A stretch of 47,642 bases of DNA from NCBI RefSeq assembly GCF_902826555.1, contig NZ_CADEFI010000028.1, positions 1-47,642 of the forward strand, written 5' to 3'. The position numbers were made by a program, and so were the translations under genes. Position 1 is the stretch's first letter, and each line of letters opens with the position of its first letter. The stretch comes from an uncultured Hyphomicrobium sp. GTDB lineage: Bacteria > Pseudomonadota > Alphaproteobacteria > Rhizobiales > Hyphomicrobiaceae. The notes beneath the pieces were generated by a model that was not told the DNA's origin, searched no databases, and worked only from the letters and a program-made list of their open reading frames with translations. This document shows, piece by piece, positions 33,309 through 41,159 of this stretch.

Positions 33309-34724
33309 ATGAGCCGTCTTTGCATCCGGACCCTGTCGACGGCTGCCCTCTCGCTGCTCATCGCGACGGGCGCAGCCGCGGGTCTTGCGCGTGCCGACGA
33401 TGCGGAGGAGACCGACGAGCGGGATATCATCCGCCTCCTGCCGCCCGGAAAAGGACTACCGGATACCGCCGGGCCCTCGACACCAGACCTTCCCTTTCCG
33501 CCTTCCGGCGGCGGCGTGGTGCCGGGACATGGGCTCAGCCTGAAAGGCCAGACGATCCAGGTTCCGATCCAGTTCCAACCGTGGCCAGGCAAGGAAAAGC
33601 TTGCCTACGTGGGGATCCGGCTCGACGGCGTGCACGATCCGGCCCTTGCGTCCGCACTGGGGCTCAGCAACGAGGCCGGCGTTTTCGTCGTGGACACGAC
33701 TCCCGGTGCGCCGGCCGCACAGGCGGGGCTGCGTTTCGGCGACTTCGTGACGGCGCTCGACGGCACGCCGCTCGCCGAGACTTCGGATTTCGTCGAGGCC
33801 GTAAAGACCCGCGCACCCGGCACGCAGGGGACGCTCACGGTCTGGCGCGTCGGCGACGACGGCACGGGGTACCTGCAGGCGCTTCGCGAAATCGCCGATC
33901 GCGGCAGCACGCCGGCCATGATGTTTCTGGCGCGTCTCTACACGAACGGGACGGGCGTGAAGACCGACGCAGCGGAGGCCGTGTCCTGGTACAAGAAGGC
34001 CGCGCTCGCGGGGAGCACAAACGGCATGCTTCTCTACGGCGATGCTCTGGCCGCCGGCCGAGGCACCGTGACGGACATGACGGAAGCCCAGCGCTGGATT
34101 CGCAAGTCGGCGGAGGCGGGGAACGTCGCGGCGCTGTTCCGGCTCGGGCGCATGTATCGCGACGGCGAAGGCATGATCAAAGATCCGCTGGAAGCCGTGA
34201 ACATGTTCAAGAAGGCGGCGGAGGCCAACTATACGCCGGCGATGGTAGCGGTCGGCCTGATGTTCGAAGGCGGCGGCGGGCTGGAAGCCGACCATCACCA
34301 GTCCGTGCAATGGTACAAGAAGGCAGCGGACGCAGGCGATGCAGAGGGCATGGCCGCGCTCGGCACCATGTATTCGACGGGTCGCGGCGTGGAACGCAAC
34401 CCGGCGACCGCTGCGGCGTGGTACATCGAGGCCGCGAAACGCGGGCAGCTGCTCGCCATCCACAATCTCGCTTACCACTACGACAAAGGGATCGGCGTGG
34501 CCAAGGACCCGCAACTGGCGGCGGGCTACATCTATCAAGCCCTCGAACGACGCTATCAATTCACCTACCAGCAGATGCTCCAGAACAACCGGGCCTGGAG
34601 CCGCGAGTTCCGCAAGGCGCTGCAACAGCGTCTTGCCCAGGGCGGTTTCTATTCGGGCACCGTGGACGGCAGCTTCGGCCGCACCACGTATGACGCCATC
34701 AACGCCATGGTGCAGGCGCAATAG
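33309..34724 (+). CDS. PDZ/Sel1-repeat exported protein with C-terminal peptidoglycan-binding-like motif
   Basis: A 471-residue periplasmic protein. The signal peptide ends ARA before Asp30. A PDZ-like domain (about 95-185: YVGIRLDGV, AAQAGLRFGDFVTALDGTPL) is followed by about five Sel1-like repeats (about 190-400: AMMFLARLYTNGTGVKTDAA, ALFRLGRMYRDGEGMIKDPL and similar). The C-terminus (LAQGGFYSGTVDGSFGRTTY) resembles a PG-binding domain 1 repeat. The combination suggests a scaffold that recognises proteins through PDZ and Sel1 and contacts the cell wall. A terminator separates it from the gene before. It is upstream of the uup-like gene by 94 bases. Confidence 0.88.
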   Translation: MSRLCIRTLSTAALSLLIATGAAAGLARADDAEETDERDIIRLLPPGKGLPDTAGPSTPDLPFPPSGGGVVPGHGLSLKGQTIQVPIQFQPWPGKEKLAYVGIRLDGVHDPALASALGLSNEAGVFVVDTTPGAPAAQAGLRFGDFVTALDGTPLAETSDFVEAVKTRAPGTQGTLTVWRVGDDGTGYLQALREIADRGSTPAMMFLARLYTNGTGVKTDAAEAVSWYKKAALAGSTNGMLLYGDALAAGRGTVTDMTEAQRWIRKSAEAGNVAALFRLGRMYRDGEGMIKDPLEAVNMFKKAAEANYTPAMVAVGLMFEGGGGLEADHHQSVQWYKKAADAGDAEGMAALGTMYSTGRGVERNPATAAAWYIEAAKRGQLLAIHNLAYHYDKGIGVAKDPQLAAGYIYQALERRYQFTYQQMLQNNRAWSREFRKALQQRLAQGGFYSGTVDGSFGRTTYDAINAMVQAQ

Positions 34725-34818
34725 CCCCTAACTCCCGACCCTGGAAGGGTGAGTGGACGCTGGCCTTCGGATCCCGAAAGCCTGTATAGACGCGCAGAAC
34801 ATGCGCTTCCGGAGTTCC

Positions 34819-36630
34819 ATGGCCCCTCCCCTGATCCAGCTCACCGATATCGCGCTGACGTTCGGCGGCACGAGCCTGCTCGACGGCGTCGATCTCGCGG
34901 TCGGAGCGGGCGAACGCATCTGCCTCGTCGGCCGCAACGGCTCGGGTAAATCGACCCTTCTACGTATTGCCGCCGGCCTGATCGAGCCGGATCGCGGCAG
35001 CCGCTTCGTGCAGCCGGGCGCGCTCGTGCGCTACCTGCCGCAGGAGCCCGATCTCACGGCTTACGCGACGACGCGCGCCTATGTGGAAGCCGGGCTCGCC
35101 GCGAGCGACGATCCGCACCGGGCACAGCACCTTTTGGAGGATCTCGGCCTCGACGGGATGGAAGATCCAGCGAACCTTTCCGGCGGCGAGGCCCGGCGCG
35201 CTGCCCTCGCTCACGTGCTCGCACCCGAGCCGCAGATCCTTTTGCTCGACGAGCCGACCAACCATCTCGATCTGCCGACCATCGAATGGCTGGAAGGGCG
35301 GCTTCGGCAATCGCGGGCGGCGCTGGTCATCATCAGCCACGACCGGCGCTTCCTCGAGAAGCTGTCGCGCACGACGGTGTGGCTCGACCGCGGGCAGGCA
35401 CGACGCGTCGAACTGCCGTTCTCGGGCTTCGAGGACTGGCGCGACCAGCAGCTCGCCGAGGAGGAGGTGCAGCAGCACAAAATCGATCGCAAGATCGTGG
35501 CCGAGGAGCACTGGGTGCACGGTGGCGTGACCGGGCGGCGCAAGCGCAACGTGCGGCGAATGGCGGAACTCAGGAAGCTCAGGCAGCAGCGGCGCGACTA
35601 TCGTGCGGTGCAGGGCAAGGCGACGCTGACCGTCGCTGAGGCCGAAACGTCGAGCAGCCTGGTCATCGAGGCCAAGGGCCTCGCGAAGTCGTTCGGGGCG
35701 CAGCCGATCGTGCGCGATCTTTCGCTGAGGCTCATGCGCGGCGACCGGCTCGGCGTCGTGGGGCCGAACGGGTCAGGTAAAACGACGCTGGTCTCGCTGC
35801 TGACCGGAGCGCTGCAAGCGGATGCGGGAGAGATACGGCGCGGCGCGAGCGTCGAGATGGCGTCTCTCGATCAGGGCCGCGAGAGCCTCGATCCGACATG
35901 GACGCTTTCGGAAGCCTTGACGCGCGGGCGCGGCGACACCGTGACGATCGGCGGGGAGAAGAAGCATGTCGTCGCCTACATGAAGGACTTCCTGTTCGCT
36001 CCCGAGCAACGGCTGACGCCGATCGGCGCGCTTTCCGGCGGTGAGCGCGGACGGCTGATGCTGGCACGGGCGCTGGCGAATCCGTCGAACCTTCTGGTGC
36101 TCGACGAGCCGACCAACGACCTCGATCTCGAAACGCTCGACGTGCTGGAAGACGTGCTCTCCGATTACAAGGGCACCGTGATCCTGATCAGCCACGACCG
36201 CGATTTTCTGGACCGGGTGGTGACGAGCGTGATCGTGCCCGAGGGCGACGGGCGGTGGACCGAGTATGCGGGCGGCTATCAGGATATGCTGGCGCAGCGC
36301 GGCGAGGAGCTCAAGCGGCGCGAGGCGGGCGCGAAGCCGGCGCCGGAGCCGAAGAAGGCCGCAGCCGAGGCACCGGCGGCCGCGGCTGGAAAACGGCGGC
36401 TCTCGTTCAAGGACAAGCATGCCCTCGAGACGCTGCCGGGCGAAATCGCGGCGCTCGAAGCCAAGCAAAAGGATCTGTCGCGCCTGCTCGAGGCGCCGGA
36501 TCTCTATGCCCGCGACCGCGCTCGCTTCACCGAGCTTTCGAATGCACTCGCCAACCTGCAGGCCAAGCTCGCGGCGGCGGAGGAGCGCTGGCTGGAGCTG
36601 GAGCTGCTCCGGAGCGAGATCGAGGGCTGA
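34819..36630 (+). CDS. uup: ABC-F ATPase, Uup type
   Basis: A 603-residue cytoplasmic protein with two ABC ATPase domains and no membrane helices. The first Walker A is GRNGSGKS (residues 38-45), with signature LSGGEARRAAL and LLLDEPTNHLDL. The second is GPNGSGKT, with LSGGERGRLML and LVLDEPTNDLDL. A C-terminal coiled-coil region after an Ala/Pro-rich linker (FKDKHALETLPGEIAALEAK onward) is typical of Uup, which acts on ribosomes or branched DNA intermediates and affects transposon excision. The ATG at 34819 has GGAG just upstream; ATGs at 34753 and 34801 are less likely. It ends 13 bases before the convergent flavoprotein stop. Confidence 0.95.
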   Translation: MAPPLIQLTDIALTFGGTSLLDGVDLAVGAGERICLVGRNGSGKSTLLRIAAGLIEPDRGSRFVQPGALVRYLPQEPDLTAYATTRAYVEAGLAASDDPHRAQHLLEDLGLDGMEDPANLSGGEARRAALAHVLAPEPQILLLDEPTNHLDLPTIEWLEGRLRQSRAALVIISHDRRFLEKLSRTTVWLDRGQARRVELPFSGFEDWRDQQLAEEEVQQHKIDRKIVAEEHWVHGGVTGRRKRNVRRMAELRKLRQQRRDYRAVQGKATLTVAEAETSSSLVIEAKGLAKSFGAQPIVRDLSLRLMRGDRLGVVGPNGSGKTTLVSLLTGALQADAGEIRRGASVEMASLDQGRESLDPTWTLSEALTRGRGDTVTIGGEKKHVVAYMKDFLFAPEQRLTPIGALSGGERGRLMLARALANPSNLLVLDEPTNDLDLETLDVLEDVLSDYKGTVILISHDRDFLDRVVTSVIVPEGDGRWTEYAGGYQDMLAQRGEELKRREAGAKPAPEPKKAAAEAPAAAAGKRRLSFKDKHALETLPGEIAALEAKQKDLSRLLEAPDLYARDRARFTELSNALANLQAKLAAAEERWLELELLRSEIEG

Positions 36631-36643
36631 GTAGGCAGTAGGG

Positions 36644-37885
36644 TCAAATTTGCGAGCGGCGTGCAAGGTAGGAAAGCGCGCCATTGGCAGCGGCGCGTCC
36701 GGTGGCGAATGAGGCCTGCAGAAGATAGCCGCCTGTCGGCGCCTCCCAATCCAGCATCTCGCCGGCGACGAACGTGCCGGGCCGTGCGCGCAGCATGTAC
36801 GTCTCGTCGATTGCGTCGAACGACACGCCACCGGCAGTCGAGATGGCGCGCTCGATCGGCATCAACCCCGTGACCTCGACCGGAACGGATTTTATGAGGC
36901 GTGCCACGGCATCTGCCGGCATTGCGGCAAGGGGCGTCGCCGCCTTGTGCGCCGCCTCCTGCAGCAAGCCAAGTGCGGGCGCATCGAGGTGCAAAGCCTT
37001 GCGCAGGTAGGTGGCGAGCGATTGCTTGCCGCGTGGCCTCGCCAAACGGGCGACTAGATCGCTTTCGGAGGCGTCCGGGCGCAAGTCGATGGCAAGCCCT
37101 GCTCGTCCGTTTGTCGCGATGGCGTTGCGGATGAGTGGCGTGAGCGCGTAGACCGCGCCGCCTTCGATCCCTTCCGCCGTAATCATCGCCTCACCGCGCG
37201 CGCTTTCATCTCCAATTGCGAGCGCGATCCGCTTCAGTGGCGCACCGGCAAAGCGCGTGCGAAATATCTCACTCCACTGGACGCGCACCCCGCAGTTGGA
37301 GGGCGCGAGCGGCGCCACCTCGATGCCTGCGCCTTCGAAGGGTGCGACCCAACTCGCGTCCGATCCGAGCCGTGGCCAGCTCGCGCCGCCGAGCGCCAGC
37401 ACCGCGCAGGCGGCGTCGATGGTGATCTCTCCCGCCGATGCCTCGAACACCAGCTGGTTTTTGGCATTCCACCCGGTCCAGCGATGCCCCAGCCGGACCT
37501 CCACGCCGAGCGCCGCCAAACGTTGCATCCACGCCCTCAGCAACGGAGAGGTCTTCATGGCCCGCGGAAACACGCGACCGCTGGTTCCGACGAACGTTTC
37601 CTGACCCAGCGCTTCGCACCATGCGCGAAGATCCGCTGGCGGAAAGGCCTCGATGGCCGCGCGCAGATGGGGGGCTGCTCCGCGGTAGCGGGAGATAAAA
37701 TTCTCGATCGGCTCGCTGTGCGTGAGATTGAGGCCTCCTCGCCCGGCGAGCAGCAGCTTGCGCGCCAGGCGCGGCATGCGCTCGAACAGCACGACGCCGA
37801 CACCGGCTCGAGCCAGCGTCTCGGCAGCCATCAGGCCGGCGGGGCCGCCTCCGACGACGGCGGCAATGTCAGGAAGACGTTGCAG
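36644..37885 (-). CDS. HI0933/YhiN-type flavoprotein, apparently with non-AUG start
   Basis: A FAD-dependent protein of the HI0933 (BaiN/YhiN) family, TIGR03862-like. It has an N-terminal dinucleotide fold (AAVVGGGPAGLMAAETLARA), GRGGLNLTHSEP, the VLALGGASWPRLGSD segment and the C-terminal FVAGEMLDWEAPTGGYLLQ signature. The reaction of the family is uncertain. Translation from the first in-frame ATG (37831) would remove the GGGPAG motif. Upstream, no ATG, GTG or TTG occurs in frame before a TAA at 37892-37894. A CTG at 37885, six bases after AAAGG, is the best candidate start. An ATG further upstream (37918-37920) is in the same frame but stops at that TAA. A nonsense mutation is therefore the alternative explanation. 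Confidence 0.82.
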   Translation of the reverse strand: MQRLPDIAAVVGGGPAGLMAAETLARAGVGVVLFERMPRLARKLLLAGRGGLNLTHSEPIENFISRYRGAAPHLRAAIEAFPPADLRAWCEALGQETFVGTSGRVFPRAMKTSPLLRAWMQRLAALGVEVRLGHRWTGWNAKNQLVFEASAGEITIDAACAVLALGGASWPRLGSDASWVAPFEGAGIEVAPLAPSNCGVRVQWSEIFRTRFAGAPLKRIALAIGDESARGEAMITAEGIEGGAVYALTPLIRNAIATNGRAGLAIDLRPDASESDLVARLARPRGKQSLATYLRKALHLDAPALGLLQEAAHKAATPLAAMPADAVARLIKSVPVEVTGLMPIERAISTAGGVSFDAIDETYMLRARPGTFVAGEMLDWEAPTGGYLLQASFATGRAAANGALSYLARRSQI

Positions 37886-37987
37886 AGGGGACCTTTATAG
37901 GACGTGCACGGCGCAAGCGTTCATCTCCGATTAATGGGCGATCCCGCAAAGAGCAACCGTGTCGCGCGTTTTTCGTCAGCGATACAT

Positions 37988-38020
37988 TTCCGTGTGTTAC
38001 GCGCGGATACTAACACGGAA
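37988..38020. promoter_or_regulatory. Inverted repeat TTCCGTGT...ACACGGAA
   Basis: TTCCGTGT at 37988-37995 and ACACGGAA at 38013-38020 are perfect complements separated by 17 bases, 66 bases before the small exported protein gene. It could be an operator or a leader hairpin; there is no direct evidence. Confidence 0.3.
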
Positions 38021-38085
38021 GTCGCGATCGGAACCCGACCATCGGCTTCGCGTTAACACTTGCGATAACTTGGAGGTGACGACCC

Positions 38086-38352
38086 ATGAGAAAACTTCTC
38101 GCCGGCCTCGCCGGCGCTCTTGCAATTGCGCTTTTCGCCCCGGCTCTCCAGGCTGCGCCGCTCGGTGCGGCCGGAAACGCGTCCGGTGCCCAGGTCTCGT
38201 CCGAGATCATTCAAGTGCACGGGCTTCACAGCGCTTGCCGGCGCGACCGGTTCGGCTGGCATCGCTCGCATATCTGGGGCCGTGAGCGGTGTGTGCCGCA
38301 TTGGCTGAGGCACCACCATCACGGCAAGAAGTACTGGAAGAAGCGTCGCTGA
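38086..38352 (+). CDS. Small exported basic, His-rich protein
   Basis: An 88-residue protein with a signal peptide (LLAGLAGALAIALFAPALQA). The short mature part has two cysteines (SACRRDR and RERCVPHW), many Trp/His/Arg residues, and a final HHHHGKKYWKKRR. GGAGGTGA precedes the ATG. The composition suggests metal or anionic-surface binding in the periplasm, but no function is established. A strong terminator follows, so it is probably a single-gene transcript. Confidence 0.85.
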   Translation: MRKLLAGLAGALAIALFAPALQAAPLGAAGNASGAQVSSEIIQVHGLHSACRRDRFGWHRSHIWGRERCVPHWLRHHHHGKKYWKKRR

Positions 38353-38388
38353 CCTGAGCGGCGTTGATTTCCCGATCTTGCGTTTTCC

Positions 38389-38418
38389 GGCCCGTCCCCA
38401 CGAGGGGGCGGGCCTTTT
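38389..38418 (+). terminator. Rho-independent terminator
   Basis: GGCCCGTCCCC at 38389-38399 pairs with GGGGGCGGGCC at 38404-38414 (one G-U pair, ACGA loop) and is followed by TTTT. Confidence 0.93.
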
Positions 38419-38558
38419 CGTTCGACAGGGAGGGAGAGAGCGGCATCGGCCGGTAATCCGCGCGCTTCCCGGAAGTTCGCGCTGGCTGCCGGGCGCTCGC
38501 TGTCCGGCTGCTCGATCATTCGATAAGATCGGCTGATCGAACCTCGAGAGGCCCCTGC

Positions 38559-38966
38559 ATGCGCACCTTTCTTTCCGGCCTGGTCCTGCTCTGCACATGC
38601 GCAGCGCACCCCGCCGCCGCGGACGACGCCATCGACTGCACCAACGCCAGCACCACGGTGGAAATGAATTTCTGCTCGGACAAGGACTTCAAGGCGGCCG
38701 ACGCCAAGCTCAATGCCGTCTATCAAAAGGTGCTGGCGCAGATCGCCACGTCGGGCCTCGAAAAGCCGTACGATTCGCAGAGCTGGGAGGCGGCCATGCG
38801 GGAGGCGCAGCGGGCGTGGGTGGCGTTCCGCGACGCGGATTGCAAAGGTGTCGTGCCGATGGAATGGTCGGGTGGAACAGGCACCAGCTCGGCGGTGTCC
38901 GGCTGCATGACGCAAAAGACGGAAGAGCGCATCAAGGAACTCAGCGAGCGCTACGACCCAAAATAG
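38559..38966 (+). CDS. LprI-like exported protein (DUF1311)
   Basis: A 135-residue periplasmic protein. The signal peptide ends PAAA. The mature part DCTNASTTVEMNFCSDKDFK, then ADAKLNAVYQKVLAQI, and LREAQ-type helix WEAAMREAQRAWVAFRDADC are the hallmark of the lysozyme inhibitor LprI N-terminal family (DUF1311), with cysteines positioned for disulphides. Inhibition of lysozyme is documented for the mycobacterial LprI; other members are uncharacterised, so the activity here is inferred. It is convergent with the His-rich gene, with a stem-loop in between. Confidence 0.9.
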   Translation: MRTFLSGLVLLCTCAAHPAAADDAIDCTNASTTVEMNFCSDKDFKAADAKLNAVYQKVLAQIATSGLEKPYDSQSWEAAMREAQRAWVAFRDADCKGVVPMEWSGGTGTSSAVSGCMTQKTEERIKELSERYDPK

Positions 38967-38972
38967 GAGGAA

Positions 38973-39003
38973 CTCTCTCCCCGCGCGCCGCGCAGGGAGA
39001 GAG
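38973..39003. terminator. Long stem-loop between convergent genes (no U-tract)
   Basis: CTCTCTCCC at 38973-38981 pairs with GGGAGAGAG at 38995-39003; after one C/A mismatch, GCGC pairs with GCGC around a GCC loop. It sits exactly between the stop codons of the LprI-like and His-rich genes and has no U-tract on either strand. Confidence 0.55.
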
Positions 39004-39015
39004 AAAGTTCGCGTC

Positions 39016-39252
39016 TCAGTATTTGCAGAGATAGTAGCGGTCGAGGAAGTACTCGTTGCCGGTCTTCTTGTACTTGCGAAGCCAATGCTTGCAGCCATAG
39101 TCGGACGAGCCGATCACGATCAGGCCGTGGTGATGATGGCCGAAGTGATGATGATTGAGCTTCTTGCCATGGGCATTGGCCGCCGTCATGCCGGTGCCGA
39201 GCGCGGCAACAGCAACCGCAGCGGCGAGAGCGGCAGTCTTAGTGAACGTCAT
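39016..39252 (-). CDS. Small exported His-rich protein
   Basis: A 78-residue protein with a signal peptide (AALAAAVAVAALGTGMTAANA), a histidine cluster (KKLNHHHFGHHHHGL), then IVIGSSDYGCKHWLRKYKKT and a C-terminal YYLCKY with the second cysteine. AAGGAGA lies before the ATG at 39252; a longer frame to 39291 has no start signal. The His cluster suggests binding of a metal such as nickel, zinc or copper in the periplasm, but this is inferred only from composition. Confidence 0.83.
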   Translation of the reverse strand: MTFTKTAALAAAVAVAALGTGMTAANAHGKKLNHHHFGHHHHGLIVIGSSDYGCKHWLRKYKKTGNEYFLDRYYLCKY

Positions 39253-39411
39253 TCGTGGTCTCCTTATGCTTGCCCGGCACACACGGCGCACGGGTCGGCG
39301 TGATCGGGAGACTTTGGCGGAACGGCACGCACGGAGCTGTCCCGCGCGGGACAGAACGCAATGTCTCTGCGAAAAATACTCCGATAAAGCAAAAGCCTGG
39401 AAGCTTGTGCC

Positions 39412-40479
39412 TTACATTTTGCGAAAGGATTTGTAATCCGCGCGCGTGGCTGCTGCCGCCTTTTCCGCCGCAGCGACGAGCCATCCCGCCTGTCTCGCTT
39501 TCAGGTCTTTCCCGATCGCCACGCCGGCTCCCCTCGTGCCGGCGTGAATGTTCGCCAGCTCGAAACCCATTGCTTTCAGCATCCTGTGGCCATGGAGCTT
39601 CACATCGATCGTCGCCGCCTCGATCTTGCGGTTGTTGGGCGACAGCCGGCGGGCGATGATGTTGCCCACGAGCCTGTACCAGGGATCCGGCGCGCGGAAT
39701 TTTCCGGCTGCAACCTCCATGATGCGAAGCGGCTCGGCCGGCGTACCGTGCGCGATGGTCCACGCGGATCTAAGTGCGGCCTTGGCCTCGCGCACGACAG
39801 GGGCCCCGCGCCAGTCGGCCACGCCAATCCAGCGCGGGCGGCCGAGACTTCCCGTCCCGGCAACGCGGCGTGCCGTATCGAAGGCAAGACGCGGCTCCGG
39901 CATCGCGGCCCGTAGGGCCTTCATAAATCGGGGCGGCGCCGGCTCGATCTTGCGTTGCTCGATCTTCTTCCAGAACTTCTGCCGCACGACATCCGGCACC
40001 ACGACCTTGTCGCGCAGCCAGGCCCAATCGCGATCCAGAACCACAGGCGCGGGCGCCGCCAAGCCGGAACGGTATCCCTCCATGATCGCATCGCAGATGC
40101 TTCCGAGATCGGGCTTCGACGTTGCATCCGCGAGGGCGGCGCTGGTCGCGAGGCGCACCAAATCCAATCCGTAAGACATGGTCGCAGCCTCGTCGAAGTC
40201 GTTGATGCCCCAGACCAGGCGTCCGTCGGCATCGCGCCACGTGCCGAAGTTCTCGAGGTGGATGTCGCCAACGGCGAGCACGGACGGGCCGGAGGCGAGA
40301 TCCGGCACGATCTCGAACGCGAGCTCCGCCCATCGCCAATAGGTGCCGCGCAAAAAGACAAACGTGCTCTCTTCAATCACGCGGTTCTTCTCGGCGAGGT
40401 CGGCGGCGACGAAATCGCTGCCGAGCGCCTTGCGAAGCCAGGTCTCATAGCGCTTTTTGGATAGGGAAAATTGGATCAT
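39412..40479 (-). CDS. DUF2252 family protein
   Basis: A 355-residue cytoplasmic protein with the DUF2252 signature motifs: FVFLRGTYWRWAEL, AVGDIHLENFGTW and WGINDFDEAATMSYGLDLVR. The GDxHxxNF and NDFDEA motifs resemble the catalytic and metal-binding loops of aminoglycoside-phosphotransferase-type kinases. The family may therefore be a small-molecule kinase fold, though its substrate is unknown. The C-terminus is basic. The ATG at 40479 is followed by IQFSLSKKRYETWLRKA. It is divergent from the DUF3592 gene. Confidence 0.88.
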   Translation of the reverse strand: MIQFSLSKKRYETWLRKALGSDFVAADLAEKNRVIEESTFVFLRGTYWRWAELAFEIVPDLASGPSVLAVGDIHLENFGTWRDADGRLVWGINDFDEAATMSYGLDLVRLATSAALADATSKPDLGSICDAIMEGYRSGLAAPAPVVLDRDWAWLRDKVVVPDVVRQKFWKKIEQRKIEPAPPRFMKALRAAMPEPRLAFDTARRVAGTGSLGRPRWIGVADWRGAPVVREAKAALRSAWTIAHGTPAEPLRIMEVAAGKFRAPDPWYRLVGNIIARRLSPNNRKIEAATIDVKLHGHRMLKAMGFELANIHAGTRGAGVAIGKDLKARQAGWLVAAAEKAAAATRADYKSFRKM

Positions 40480-40681
40480 GCCGCGAGAACCGCCTTCCGG
40501 CGCGCATTGGGCCCGGCTGTCGCCGATAATCTAGGAACCGGATGACGATGTGCCAAGTGCGGCCCGGAACCGGCTCATGCGTCCGGCTCTCCACTGCCGC
40601 GTTCCGCTCAGGTCTCGCCAGGAACAGCGCGACAGGCTATGCTGAGCTTAGGTCGATCTATTGTTGTGTGGGGTGGCGGCC

Positions 40682-41149
40682 GTGAACGACCTCAAGCTCT
40701 CGCTTTTCGTACTGACGGCACCGTTCGTCATTCTCGCCGCGCTGGCACAGCTCGGTGCGGATTTTGTGCGCTTCCGGCACATCACAGCCTACGGCCTGCC
40801 GGCGACGGCCGTCGTGGAGCGCATCGAGCCTTCCTCGTGGCTCGAGCGCCCGGAAGGCGGCGTGCTGCTCACTTACACCCTGGATCTCCCGGGGCCGGCG
40901 TTCATCCATGGCGCCGCGCATTTGTCCGACGCGGCGGCCGCGCGCTACGAGCCGGGCGAAGACATCGAGATCGTTTATGCGGCTAACAATCCCAAGCACC
41001 ATGCCCTTTCCGTCGCGCAAGCGTGGAGCGTGCTCGTTAACGCCGTGATCGTTTTCACAGCCTACGGTGCCGTACTGGCGCTGGCGCTGGCTCTGTTACG
41101 GGTGTCGCCCTACAAGAGCTGGCGCGACGAGCCGGGTGCGATGCCGTAA
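40682..41149 (+). CDS. DUF3592-like membrane protein
   Basis: A 155-residue protein with two membrane helices (LFVLTAPFVILAALAQLGAD and VLVNAVIVFTAYGAVLALAL) flanking a beta-rich domain of about 65 residues (GLPATAVVERIEPS, VLLTYTLDLPG, YEPGEDIEIVYAANNPKHHA), which is the DUF3592 arrangement. The function is unknown. The GTG at 40682 follows a GGGGTGG sequence; a TTG at 40661 in the same frame is possible. It is convergent with the VHL-like gene after a 10-base gap. Confidence 0.8.
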   Translation: MNDLKLSLFVLTAPFVILAALAQLGADFVRFRHITAYGLPATAVVERIEPSSWLERPEGGVLLTYTLDLPGPAFIHGAAHLSDAAAARYEPGEDIEIVYAANNPKHHALSVAQAWSVLVNAVIVFTAYGAVLALALALLRVSPYKSWRDEPGAMP

Positions 41150-41159
41150 CACCGGCCGC

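Noticed and set aside
37895-37920. Short frame starting at the ATG at 37918-37920 before the flavoprotein
   Set aside because: It ends after nine codons at the TAA at 37892-37894. It is kept only as part of the start-codon finding.
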